From: Akkermansiaceae bacterium UBA3385
GTDB taxonomy: Bacteria > Verrucomicrobiota > Verrucomicrobiia > Verrucomicrobiales > Akkermansiaceae
Assembly (NCBI GenBank): GCA_002358905.1
Contig: DEPT01000056.1
Location: forward strand, 48,338 to 77,092
Length of the DNA stretch: 28,755 nucleotides
Direction of reading: 5' to 3'
The position numbers were made by a program, and so were the translations under genes. The notes below the pieces were generated by a model. That model had not been told where the DNA came from, made no database searches, and was given only the letters and a program-made list of their open reading frames with translations. Shown piece after piece: positions 8,966 to 15,978 of the stretch (its first letter is position 1; each line of letters opens with the position of its first letter).

Positions 8966-10960
8966 ATGGGGCTGCTGAGTGAACAGACCCTGCACGATTT
9001 CTGCGAAACCGGCTTGCTCTCGCACGCCAGGGGCTTTGAGTTCCGACCGGAGCAGCAGCAGATGGCCGTTGCCGTGGCTGAAACGCTGGAAAACGAATCC
9101 GCCCTACTGGCAGAAGCCGGCACAGGGGTGGGTAAATCCCTGGCGTACCTGATTCCCGCCATACGCTACGCGCTGGACCACGGTCGCAAAGCGGTCATCT
9201 CCACCCATACCATCAACCTGCAGGAACAGCTTTTCCACAAAGACATTCCCACGGTTTCCAAGGCCCTGAACTGCCATTTCTCTGCGGCATTGCTCAAAGG
9301 GCGTGCCAACTATCTGTGCCGCACACGCTTGCGCCGCGCCATGGAACAAGCAGATGACCTGTTCAACCAAGCCGAAACCAGGCAATTATATGACCTGCTG
9401 GCCTGGTCCAAGGACTGTGGGGAAGGTTCCCTGGCAGAATTGCCACCGGAGCTCAATATTTCCCCCAAGGTCTGGGCACAGGTCTGCAGCGAAAATCATG
9501 TATGCACTCCTCGCAATTGTGGCTACGACTGCCCCTACCAGGCAGCCCGCCGCCGGGTGCAGGAAGCCCAGGTGGTGGTACTCAATCATACCCTGTTCTT
9601 CGGTTTGCTTTCCCTGGCAGATGAAATGATGGCTGAAGAACCAGATGGAGCACCCGGATTCATCTTCCCGAACGATTTCATTATTCTGGATGAAGCGCAC
9701 ACCATTGAAAATGTGGCCGCAAACCAACTGGGGCTCTCTCTTAACGAGGCTGAAATCAAATACGAATTATTGCGTCTCTATAACCCGTCCACCCACAAAG
9801 GCAGCATGCGCCACAATGCCTCTCCGACCGTGCTGCAGCTCATTGAAGAAGCCCAGGCAGCCGTGGGCGAGTTCTTTACAGCAGCGCGTGCAGATTGCCA
9901 ACTGGAAGCACACCACGGCACTGTGAGACTGCGGCATCCGGAATGGACTGAGAACCTGCTTTCTCCCGTACTTCGACAGCTCTTTGCGGAAATAAAGGAT
10001 ATGGCAGCCCAGATTGAAGACAACGAGCTGGCCAAAGCCGAACTACTGGATACGGCAGCCCGCATTCTGGCTTATGATGAAGCAGCTACGGAAATGGTGA
10101 AGCTCACCCATGCAGATACCACCGTATACTGGGTGGAAAGCCATGGGCAGGAAGGCCAGTTCACATCCATGCGCGGTGCTCTCATCAATGTGGCCCCGGT
10201 GCTGCGCGAAAAACTCTTCGAGGCAGGCAGGAGCTGCATCTGCACCAGTGCTACCCTTTCCACAGGCGAACGGGGCATGGGATACTTTGCCGGACGAGTG
10301 GGCGCAGAAAGCGCCCGTGCGCTGCAAATCGGCAGTCCGTTCGACTTCGAGAAACAAATGCGCATCATCGTAGCGCGCAGCATGCCCCCGCCCCCGCCCG
10401 CAAGCGAGGACGATGATTACCAGCCCGCCCTGGCAGACTGGATTATGCGCTCCCTGGATGAATCCCAGGGGCGAGCCTTTGTGCTGTTTACCAGTTACAA
10501 TCTCATGCGCGCCATGGCTGTGCGTCTGCGGCCTTTCTGCCAGGAAAGAGGCTGGCCCCTCCTGGTACAGGGAGACGATATGAACAGAAGTCAGATGGTA
10601 CACAGTTTCCGCGAAAATATCGGCAGCGTACTTTTCGGCACGGACAGCTTCTGGACAGGTGTAGACGTGCCCGGCGAGGCTCTTTCCAACGTCATTGTCA
10701 CCAAAATTCCCTTTGAATCGCCCGGAAATCCGCTGGTCGAAGCGCGCATTGAAGACATCACCGCCCACGGGGGTAATGCTTTCCGTGATTATTCCCTGCC
10801 GGAAGCCGTACTGAAATTCCGCCAGGGAGTAGGGCGTCTCATCCGCTCTAAGTCAGATACAGGACTGGTCACCATTCTGGATTCCCGTGTTGTGCAGAAG
10901 TTCTACGGGGCCCGCTTCATGTATGCCCTGCCCGCTACAGCACCACGGGAATTCCTTTAA
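8966..10960 (+). CDS. dinG: DinG/XPD-like ATP-dependent DNA helicase
   Basis: This is a superfamily 2 helicase of the XPD/DinG group, 5'-to-3' DNA helicases that unwind damaged, R-loop or replication-fork structures. From the chosen ATG at 8966 the protein has 664 residues. Visible are a Q-motif-like FRPEQQQM at 26-33, Walker A AGTGVGKS at 51-58, an iron-sulfur cluster domain with candidate cysteines 118, 174, 180, 185 and 189, and DEAH at 242-245. Further on are a C-terminal SATL segment, a DSFWTGVDVPG block and motif VI as QGVGRLIRS. The cysteine pattern (CTPRNCGYDCPY) is of the kind seen in 4Fe-4S DinG proteins. An upstream in-frame ATG at 8843 lies inside the preceding gene and adds no conserved sequence. 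The exact orthology (DinG versus YoaA) is uncertain. Confidence 0.9.
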   Translation: MGLLSEQTLHDFCETGLLSHARGFEFRPEQQQMAVAVAETLENESALLAEAGTGVGKSLAYLIPAIRYALDHGRKAVISTHTINLQEQLFHKDIPTVSKALNCHFSAALLKGRANYLCRTRLRRAMEQADDLFNQAETRQLYDLLAWSKDCGEGSLAELPPELNISPKVWAQVCSENHVCTPRNCGYDCPYQAARRRVQEAQVVVLNHTLFFGLLSLADEMMAEEPDGAPGFIFPNDFIILDEAHTIENVAANQLGLSLNEAEIKYELLRLYNPSTHKGSMRHNASPTVLQLIEEAQAAVGEFFTAARADCQLEAHHGTVRLRHPEWTENLLSPVLRQLFAEIKDMAAQIEDNELAKAELLDTAARILAYDEAATEMVKLTHADTTVYWVESHGQEGQFTSMRGALINVAPVLREKLFEAGRSCICTSATLSTGERGMGYFAGRVGAESARALQIGSPFDFEKQMRIIVARSMPPPPPASEDDDYQPALADWIMRSLDESQGRAFVLFTSYNLMRAMAVRLRPFCQERGWPLLVQGDDMNRSQMVHSFRENIGSVLFGTDSFWTGVDVPGEALSNVIVTKIPFESPGNPLVEARIEDITAHGGNAFRDYSLPEAVLKFRQGVGRLIRSKSDTGLVTILDSRVVQKFYGARFMYALPATAPREFL

Positions 10961-10985
10961 GTATCTTTCCCGTATCCGGCGCCAT

Positions 10986-11702
10986 TCACACGCCGATACG
11001 CACCACCGAAAGAGCCACCACTTCCTTAACTCCCGGCAACTTCCTTAATTGAGCCGCACATGCTCGCACCGTGGCACCGGTGGTGAACACATCATCCACC
11101 AACACAATGCGGGACGGATACACCGGGGGAAACATCCGGAAAACGGGTTTCTTACCACGGTAGGCACGCATGGCATTCAATCGGCGGGCCGTGGCAGTCA
11201 GGCGGGTCTGACTGATAACGCCAGTTTCACAACGCTCCAGAAGGTCCATAACCCGCAAGCGGCGCATCCGTGCCAGTTGACGCGCCAGCTCACCAGCCTG
11301 GTTGTAACCGCGTGTATACAATTTAGCAGAAGTGACCGGTACGGGTACCAGCACCCATCCTTTTTCCTCCCGCAGCCGCGGAGTCCTCTCCCACAGCTCA
11401 TTGAGCAGCAAGGCCAGCGGGCGTGCCAGATGCACTGCCCTGTGGTATTTGAACTGGTAAATCAGCTTCATCACCTCGTCTGTCTGCCTCAAAGCCTGAC
11501 GGGCAATGGTAAAGGAACGCGGTTGCCCGGCGCAATTCTTGCACCGCTCAGGATCCGTCTGCTGCCCGGCGGTAGGAGCCCCGCAATGCAGACAGATGGG
11601 AGCCGGGATTCTCGGCAGACTACGCAGACATTCTGAACAGATAGTATACTCCCCTTCCTCACCACAAAGTTCACAGGTGGAAGGAAAAAGCCAGCTCAGC
11701 AT
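10986..11702 (-). CDS. comF: ComF family phosphoribosyltransferase-like protein
   Basis: This protein has 238 residues. The N-terminus carries zinc-ribbon-like cysteine pairs (C10/C13, C22/C25, then C37/C40 and C54/C57). The C-terminal half is a type I phosphoribosyltransferase fold with the PRPP-binding signature IVLVDDVFTTGAT at about residues 199-211. A TRGYNQAGELAR segment typical of ComF/GntX lies upstream of it. ComF is needed for late steps of natural DNA uptake in transformable bacteria, acting at the cytoplasmic side of the uptake machinery; GntX-type relatives have unclear roles. It starts 12 bases after the parA stop on the same strand, so the two probably form an operon. It converges with the DinG-like gene across 25 bases. 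Confidence 0.9.
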   Translation of the reverse strand: MLSWLFPSTCELCGEEGEYTICSECLRSLPRIPAPICLHCGAPTAGQQTDPERCKNCAGQPRSFTIARQALRQTDEVMKLIYQFKYHRAVHLARPLALLLNELWERTPRLREEKGWVLVPVPVTSAKLYTRGYNQAGELARQLARMRRLRVMDLLERCETGVISQTRLTATARRLNAMRAYRGKKPVFRMFPPVYPSRIVLVDDVFTTGATVRACAAQLRKLPGVKEVVALSVVRIGV

Positions 11703-11714
11703 GGAACAGGAAAC

Positions 11715-12479
11715 TCAACGGTGACGTGCAATAAACTCACGAGCTACCGCCTGATAGGCCATGGAGGCCGCACCAAAGCGGTCATGCTCCATGATGGTGC
11801 GACCGAAACTGGGAGATTCAGCCACGCGCACCGAACGGGGAATGTAGTTTTTGTACATCTTATCCGGCAGCACCTGCTGAACCTGGCGAATCACCTCATT
11901 GGCCAGCTTTGTGTTGTTGTACATGGTCATGATGATACCCTCGTGAGTCAGGCGGGAGTTAACACCGTTCTCACGAATCTGGTCCATCACGAACAAAATC
12001 TTGGAAAGCCCTTCAAGACTCAGGAACTCGCACTGCATAGGAGTAATCACCTCATCACAGGCACAAAGCGCGGATGTCATCAGCACGCCCAGTGAGGGGG
12101 GCGTATCCAGAAAAACGTAATCATAATACGGGTTCTGGCGCAGCCCGGCCATGGCATCATACATGCAGGTCAGGTGAGAATCGCTCTGCGTCAGCTCCAC
12201 CTCCACACCAGACAAATCCACATGTGCAGGAATGATGGCAAGATTGCGACGCTTCGTGGGGCGAATCAAATCCTCCAGCAGAGTTTCCCCAATCAAAGCC
12301 GGGTACAGGCTGGCATCGCTCTCCACCTCCACGCCCAGCATGGTGCTGGCATTGGCCTGGGAATCCATATCGATAAGCAGCACGCGCTTACCGCGGGCTG
12401 CCAGTGCAGCAGACAGGTTGACCGCTGTGGTCGTTTTACCGACGCCGCCTTTCTGGTTCGCTATGGCTATGACTTTCAC
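11715..12479 (-). CDS. parA: ParA/Soj-type chromosome partitioning ATPase
   Basis: This is a deviant Walker A ATPase that binds DNA as an ATP dimer and positions chromosomes or other cargo with a ParB-like partner. With the GTG start at 12479 it has 254 residues: KVIAIANQKGGVGKTT at 2-17 contains the deviant P-loop KGGVGKT, followed by LLIDMDSQANAS (Walker A') and FLDTPPSLG (Walker B). The GTG is preferred over the ATG at 12488 because the latter lies inside the -10 box TAGAAT, while the GTG lies seven bases after it and matches the usual Soj N-terminus. No parB is seen next to it; comF follows. The missing partner makes an orphan role, or a ParB encoded elsewhere, equally possible. Confidence 0.9.
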   Translation of the reverse strand: MKVIAIANQKGGVGKTTTAVNLSAALAARGKRVLLIDMDSQANASTMLGVEVESDASLYPALIGETLLEDLIRPTKRRNLAIIPAHVDLSGVEVELTQSDSHLTCMYDAMAGLRQNPYYDYVFLDTPPSLGVLMTSALCACDEVITPMQCEFLSLEGLSKILFVMDQIRENGVNSRLTHEGIIMTMYNNTKLANEVIRQVQQVLPDKMYKNYIPRSVRVAESPSFGRTIMEHDRFGAASMAYQAVAREFIARHR

Positions 12480-12486
12480 GCCGGGC

Positions 12487-12515
12487 ATTCTACCCGACCC
12501 CACCCGCTTTTTCAA
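12487..12515 (-). promoter_or_regulatory. parA promoter, leaderless arrangement
   Basis: On the minus strand TTGAAA (12515-12510), exactly 17 bases, then TAGAAT (12492-12487). Seven bases separate the -10 from the GTG at 12479, which places the expected transcription start at or one base before the codon. Confidence 0.6.
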
Positions 12516-12516
12516 G

Positions 12517-12533
12517 CTGTATTTAACATACAG
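12517..12533. promoter_or_regulatory. Operator-like inverted repeat upstream of parA
   Basis: CTGTAT (12517-12522), TTAAC, ATACAG (12528-12533) form a perfect six-base inverted repeat directly upstream of the parA -35. The position suits a regulator-binding site; the regulator is unknown. Confidence 0.35.
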
Positions 12534-12611
12534 ACACAACGCAAAATGATTGACAATTGACGAAAGATTCCGAGCCATTGAAATTTGCCCTGACCAGACA
12601 CAGAATGAGGT

Positions 12612-12640
12612 TTGAATTTCCTGAAGCTTTATGTTATAAA
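12612..12640 (+). promoter_or_regulatory. Promoter of the SMUG1-type glycosylase gene
   Basis: TTGAAT (12612-12617), a 17-base spacer, TATAAA (12635-12640). Only six bases separate the -10 from the ATG at 12647, so the transcript is predicted to begin at the A of the start codon. Confidence 0.55.
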
Positions 12641-12646
12641 CTCCGC

Positions 12647-13381
12647 ATGCAGATAGAACAGCTCATTGCCGCCGCCCGCCAATTAAGCGCCGAAGTGGAT
12701 GCTCTGGAGTTTGCCGCCCCTGTGGCATACACTTATAATCCGCTCGATTATGCCTGGGAGGGACACGAAGCCTACATCCGCAAGTTCGGTACCGGGCAGA
12801 AAGATGTGTTGTATCTTGGTATGAATCCCGGGCCTTTCGGCATGGCACAAACCGGCGTCCCTTTCGGTGAAATTGCAGCAGTCACCCTGTGGATGGGAAT
12901 CATGGCCTCTGTCGGGCAACCGGAAAAAACGCATCCGAAGCGCCCGGTTCAGGGCTTTTCCTGTCCGCGTTCCGAGGTGAGCGGGCGCCGTCTCTGGGGG
13001 CTGTTCGAAGACATGTACGGAACAGCTGAATCTTTCTTCAAGCACGCCTATGTCGCTAATTACTGCCCACTTATCTGGATGGGAGAAAGTGGAGCCAATA
13101 TCACCCCCACTCAATTACCCAAAGCACAGGTGGAAGCACTGGACGCAGCCTGCCAGCGGCACCTTGTACGGCTCATTGAAATCCTGAAGCCCCGTGTCCT
13201 TATCGGCGTAGGAGGCTATGCGCTCAAGCAATTGGAAATAGCTGCAGCAAGTCTGCCCCACATGAAATTCACCCTTGGAACCATGTTGCACCCCTCACCA
13301 GCCAGCCCCATTGCCAACAAACTCTGGCCGCAACGCCCCAAAGAACAGATTCTGCAAATCCTGGCTGAAGCAGGACTCTGA
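12647..13381 (+). CDS. SMUG1-type uracil-DNA glycosylase
   Basis: This is a base-excision repair enzyme that removes uracil and oxidised pyrimidines such as 5-hydroxymethyluracil from DNA. From the ATG at 12647 it has 244 residues. Motif 1, GMNPGPFGMAQTG, lies at 58-70 with Asn60 as the candidate catalytic residue (Asn85 in human SMUG1). Motif 2, HPSPASP, is at 215-221 with His215 corresponding to human His239. The intervening sequence contains the conserved NYCPL strand. SMUG1 proteins are widespread in animals and sporadic in bacteria. The upstream in-frame ATG at 12557 overlaps the promoter and adds no family sequence. The gene is divergent from parA and converges with mntP across only eight bases. 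Confidence 0.92.
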   Translation: MQIEQLIAAARQLSAEVDALEFAAPVAYTYNPLDYAWEGHEAYIRKFGTGQKDVLYLGMNPGPFGMAQTGVPFGEIAAVTLWMGIMASVGQPEKTHPKRPVQGFSCPRSEVSGRRLWGLFEDMYGTAESFFKHAYVANYCPLIWMGESGANITPTQLPKAQVEALDAACQRHLVRLIEILKPRVLIGVGGYALKQLEIAAASLPHMKFTLGTMLHPSPASPIANKLWPQRPKEQILQILAEAGL

Positions 13382-13389
13382 AAAACAAT

Positions 13390-13953
13390 TCAGCACACCG
13401 CCTGAATCCCCAGCCCCAGCAGCAACACGCCGGCAGCCGTTTCAAGCCACCGGGTAGGCAGGTGGTGCAGCAGCTGTGCACTGTGAAAAGAGGTCAACGC
13501 ACAAGCAAAGGTCACACCGCCGATAATCCCCACCGCTTCGCCAAGCCGCATTTCCGGGCCACCAATGTTCCCCAATGCCATGCAGGCTCCCACGGCCAGG
13601 GCATCGATACTGGTAGCCACCCCCACCAGGAAAAGCCCCCAGATTCCCAGTACCGTGGATGATACGCTCTCTTCCTCCACCTCTGTCCAGGCTTTGTAGA
13701 CAATGCTGCCTCCCAGTATGGTAAAGACTAGCAGCACCAGCCAGGGAGCCCAACTGCTCACGAGAACACGCAGACTCTCCCCCCCCCAGAACCCGAACAA
13801 AGGCATACCTGCCTGGAAAGCCCCTACTGTCAGCGCCAGCCACAATGCCGCGCGCCCACGCTTCTGCCGCAGCACCAGTCCGTATGAAAAAGCGTAAACG
13901 GTTGCATCCACCGCCAGAGCAAGTGCTATCAGTATGATTTCCAGGTAATTCAT
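13390..13953 (-). CDS. mntP: Manganese efflux pump MntP
   Basis: This is an inner-membrane exporter that removes excess Mn2+. It has 187 residues and six predicted membrane segments arranged as two related halves, each with an acidic residue known to matter in E. coli MntP: Asp16 in LALAVDA and Asp117 in GVATSIDALAVG. The length equals that of E. coli MntP (188). The start MNYLEIILIALALAVD is the standard N-terminus. The promoter is very strong and only 11 bases from the ATG. E. coli mntP is controlled by a manganese riboswitch in a long leader and by MntR; here there is no room for a leader riboswitch. The neighbouring rubrerythrin, divided from it by a terminator, fits an oxidative and metal stress setting. 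Confidence 0.95.
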   Translation of the reverse strand: MNYLEIILIALALAVDATVYAFSYGLVLRQKRGRAALWLALTVGAFQAGMPLFGFWGGESLRVLVSSWAPWLVLLVFTILGGSIVYKAWTEVEEESVSSTVLGIWGLFLVGVATSIDALAVGACMALGNIGGPEMRLGEAVGIIGGVTFACALTSFHSAQLLHHLPTRWLETAAGVLLLGLGIQAVC

Positions 13954-13964
13954 AAAGCGCGCGC

Positions 13965-13993
13965 ATCATAGCAGACTCTCACTGCCAAGTCAA
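13965..13993 (-). promoter_or_regulatory. mntP promoter
   Basis: On the minus strand TTGACT (13993-13988), 17 bases, TATGAT (13970-13965), both five of six to consensus. The -10 ends 11 bases before the ATG. Those bases include GCGCGCGC, a self-complementary run across the predicted start of transcription. Confidence 0.7.
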
Positions 13994-14038
13994 GGCCATC
14001 ACGTTACCTCTCGATGTCCAACGATACGGTAGAAATCT

Positions 14039-14090
14039 CAATACGAAAAATCCGGCAGAGCAGAAACTGCCCCACCGGATTGACGTATTG
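14039..14090 (-). terminator. Intrinsic terminator of the rubrerythrin gene
   Basis: On the minus strand AATCCGG (14081-14075) pairs with CCGGATT (14055-14049), and the transcript then runs into UUUUU (AATCCGG's partner continues into T residues to 14046). Outer arms CAATACG (14090-14084) and CGTATTG (14045-14039) extend the structure. It lies about 20 bases past the stop codon. Confidence 0.75.
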
Positions 14091-14110
14091 CACTTGCTTG
14101 ATTGAAAATC

Positions 14111-14656
14111 TTACTTACCGAAGTAGCGCTTCAGGAGACCATCGAAGCCCTTGCCGTGACGAGCCTCGTCCTTGCACATCTCGTGTACAGTGTCGTGGAT
14201 GGCATCGTAGCCCAGCTCCTTGGCGCGCTTGGCAATGGCCAGCTTGCTGTTGCATGCGCCGAACTCGGCATCGGCACGCATGGATACGTTCTTCTCCGTA
14301 CTGTCGGTCAGCACTTCACCCAGCAATTCGGCAAACTTGGCTGCGTGCTCAGCTTCCTCGAAGGCATAGCGGCGGAAAGCCTCGGCTACCTCGGGATAGC
14401 CTTCGCGCTCGGCCTGACGGCTCATGGCCAGGTACATGCCTACCTCGCAGCATTCGCCAGTGAAATGGTCGCGCAGCCCCTGAACCACCACCTCGTCCAG
14501 CCCCTTGGCTACACCTACGCGGTGTTCATCGGCATATACCTTCTCTGCGGCTTCATCCAGCTCGATGAAGGTATCCACCCCGCATACGGGGCAGACTTCC
14601 GGCATGGTCTCGCTCTCGATTACTTCGCCACAGATAGTGCACTGATACTTCTTCAT
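14111..14656 (-). CDS. rbr: Rubrerythrin with N-terminal rubredoxin-like domain
   Basis: This is a cytoplasmic non-haem iron protein that reduces hydrogen peroxide in anaerobes. It has 181 residues. A rubredoxin-type FeS4 site comes first (C6, C9, C22, C25 in CTICG and CPVCG), followed by a four-helix ferritin-like domain with diiron ligands expected in GECCEVGMYL, in FEEAEHAAKF and in the C-terminal KDEARHGKGF. The rubredoxin-first order is that of the so-called reverse rubrerythrins, as opposed to the classical form with rubredoxin at the C-terminus. It has its own consensus promoter and terminator and is therefore monocistronic. No PerR gene is nearby, but a palindrome sits at the transcription start. 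Confidence 0.95.
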   Translation of the reverse strand: MKKYQCTICGEVIESETMPEVCPVCGVDTFIELDEAAEKVYADEHRVGVAKGLDEVVVQGLRDHFTGECCEVGMYLAMSRQAEREGYPEVAEAFRRYAFEEAEHAAKFAELLGEVLTDSTEKNVSMRADAEFGACNSKLAIAKRAKELGYDAIHDTVHEMCKDEARHGKGFDGLLKRYFGK

Positions 14657-14708
14657 AGTCGTGTGTGTTTCGTGTTGTGTTGTTGTGTCGTGTTATGGGT
14701 TACCCGGT

Positions 14709-14724
14709 AGCCCGGGAACGGGCT
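14709..14724. promoter_or_regulatory. Palindrome at the rubrerythrin transcription start
   Basis: AGCCCG (14709-14714), four bases, CGGGCT (14719-14724) form a perfect inverted repeat at the predicted +1 just downstream of the -10. It may be an operator, or, if transcribed, a cap hairpin on the leader. Confidence 0.4.
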
Positions 14725-14725
14725 C

Positions 14726-14754
14726 ACTATAACACTACCGTTTTAGTATGTCAA
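14726..14754 (-). promoter_or_regulatory. Rubrerythrin promoter (consensus)
   Basis: On the minus strand TTGACA (14754-14749), exactly 17 bases, TATAGT (14731-14726): the best promoter in the window. The predicted leader is about 62 bases. Its last 45 bases are almost free of G and rich in ACA/CAA units, without a Shine-Dalgarno sequence. Confidence 0.85.
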
Positions 14755-14879
14755 TATTTATTTTAGAACTTTTCTAATTTTTCTTATTTTTTCGACCATG
14801 TGGGCAAATGCTACGGAAAAGCGAAGATTTTCCCGGCGAGCTAAAGCCTTGATATTCCATATATGGCACCATTTCGCGC

Positions 14880-14907
14880 TTGACGGTACAAGAAATTGTG
14901 ATAATGT
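14880..14907 (+). promoter_or_regulatory. nrdR promoter
   Basis: TTGACG (14880-14885), a 16-base spacer and TAATGT (14902-14907). TGTGATAAT just upstream could act as an alternative extended -10. Seven bases separate the -10 from the ATG at 14915; the AGGGGG there could alternatively act as a Shine-Dalgarno if transcription starts further upstream. Confidence 0.5.
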
Positions 14908-14914
14908 AGGGGGC

Positions 14915-15406
14915 ATGCGATGCATACAGTGCGGATACATGGATGACAAGGTAATCGACTCGCGCATGTCGAAAGACGGCACGTGCATACGGCGGCGTCG
15001 AGAATGTCTGCGCTGCAGCTACCGCTATACCACCTATGAGCAGATTGAGCGCACAGAACTGCGCGTGGTGAAACGCGACAACCTGCACGAAGCGCTGAAC
15101 CGCGAAAAGATACTACGCGGCATGGTAAAGGCCTGTGAGAAGCGCCCAGTGAGCATGGATCAGCTGGACATTGCCGTAGATGAGATTGTGGCAGACTTGC
15201 ACCGCGACCACCAGCGAGAGGTTCCCTCCTCCGTCATCGGCATGAAGGTGATTGAGAAGCTGCAGACCATTGACCCGGTGGCCTATATCCGCTATGTATC
15301 CGTATACCGCCAGTTCCGCACAGTGGATGAATTCATCGAACTGGTACGGCGCATGGAAATCAAAACCGTGCAGGATCCGCTGCAGCGCAAACTCGACCTC
15401 GAATAA
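14915..15406 (+). CDS. nrdR: Transcriptional repressor NrdR
   Basis: NrdR is a nucleotide-sensing repressor of ribonucleotide reductase genes. It has 163 residues from the chosen ATG at 14915, which gives the canonical MRC-x-x-C start; an upstream in-frame ATG at 14798 would add 39 residues with no family match. A zinc ribbon uses C3, C6, C31 and C34 with the IRRRREC stretch between them. The ATP-cone domain spans about 52-140 (KRDNLHEALNREKIL, VSMDQLD, PVAYIRYVSVYRQF). The stop codon overlaps the ATG of the next gene by one base (TAATG), so the two are translationally coupled. Confidence 0.97.
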   Translation: MRCIQCGYMDDKVIDSRMSKDGTCIRRRRECLRCSYRYTTYEQIERTELRVVKRDNLHEALNREKILRGMVKACEKRPVSMDQLDIAVDEIVADLHRDHQREVPSSVIGMKVIEKLQTIDPVAYIRYVSVYRQFRTVDEFIELVRRMEIKTVQDPLQRKLDLE

Positions 15407-15927
15407 TGATAGCCTTCAAGAACAAACGGCCACTGCTGCAGACCGGGCACTGCGTCATTTCCGACTACGACAGGGAATGGCTGGAGTCCGTGCTGCAACA
15501 GGCAGCTGATGCAGCCGGAGTACGTCTGCCTTTCCGAGAGGAAATCGCCAAGGCTATCCTGCTGTATCTGGAAGAAAGCTGCCCGTTGCACGCAGTGCCG
15601 CTGGAATACCTCTTCCAGCGCATTAAGAACATGCTCTGCCAGGCCGGTCTGCCGCGCATTGCCGAACACCTGCGAATCCAGACTCCTCCGGTGGTAGTCG
15701 ATTTGCGAGCCATGGCCCTGCAAAGCCCCCTTCCCCTCTTCTTCTTCAACGAACTGGAGCAACACCTGGAGCAGCTCCGCCGCCTGGGGCTCACCACCTA
15801 CGAATTTGCCGGGGTAGAAACGTGCAGCAAACTCCTGGGTGCCCGCCAGCGTATCTGCCCCACCCAGCAGCGCATGCTCGATGAACTCAACGCGTTCCTC
15901 CGCACTCACCAGCAGCTTGCCTGCTGA
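15406..15927 (+). CDS. Small protein with degenerate ATP-cone-like domain, coupled to nrdR
   Basis: This protein has 173 residues and its start codon overlaps the nrdR stop. No family is recognised with certainty. Residues about 20-95 follow the hydrophobic and helical rhythm of an ATP-cone: a helix ending in QQAADAAG, then EEIAKAILLYLEES, VPLEYLFQRIKNML, and CQAGLPRIAEHL, which parallels the usual I-x-D-x-VE-x-x-L-x-x-x-G-x-x-x-VA segment. The nucleotide-contact residues of NrdR are not preserved. The C-terminal part has helix-rich sequence (FFFNELEQHLEQLRRLGL) and scattered cysteines. Its coupling to nrdR suggests a role in dNTP control or in helping NrdR sense nucleotides, but that is inference. 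It converges with the M60 peptidase gene. Confidence 0.75.
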   Translation: MIAFKNKRPLLQTGHCVISDYDREWLESVLQQAADAAGVRLPFREEIAKAILLYLEESCPLHAVPLEYLFQRIKNMLCQAGLPRIAEHLRIQTPPVVVDLRAMALQSPLPLFFFNELEQHLEQLRRLGLTTYEFAGVETCSKLLGARQRICPTQQRMLDELNAFLRTHQQLAC

Positions 15928-15978
15928 TAGGCCCCTGCATTTCTAAATGAGCCAGCGATAACTCCGCTCCCACGCGGA

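Noticed and set aside
14102..14710. A 202-residue plus-strand frame opposite rubrerythrin
   Set aside because: It runs across the rubrerythrin terminal region, leader and promoter, and the minus strand encodes a clear rubrerythrin.
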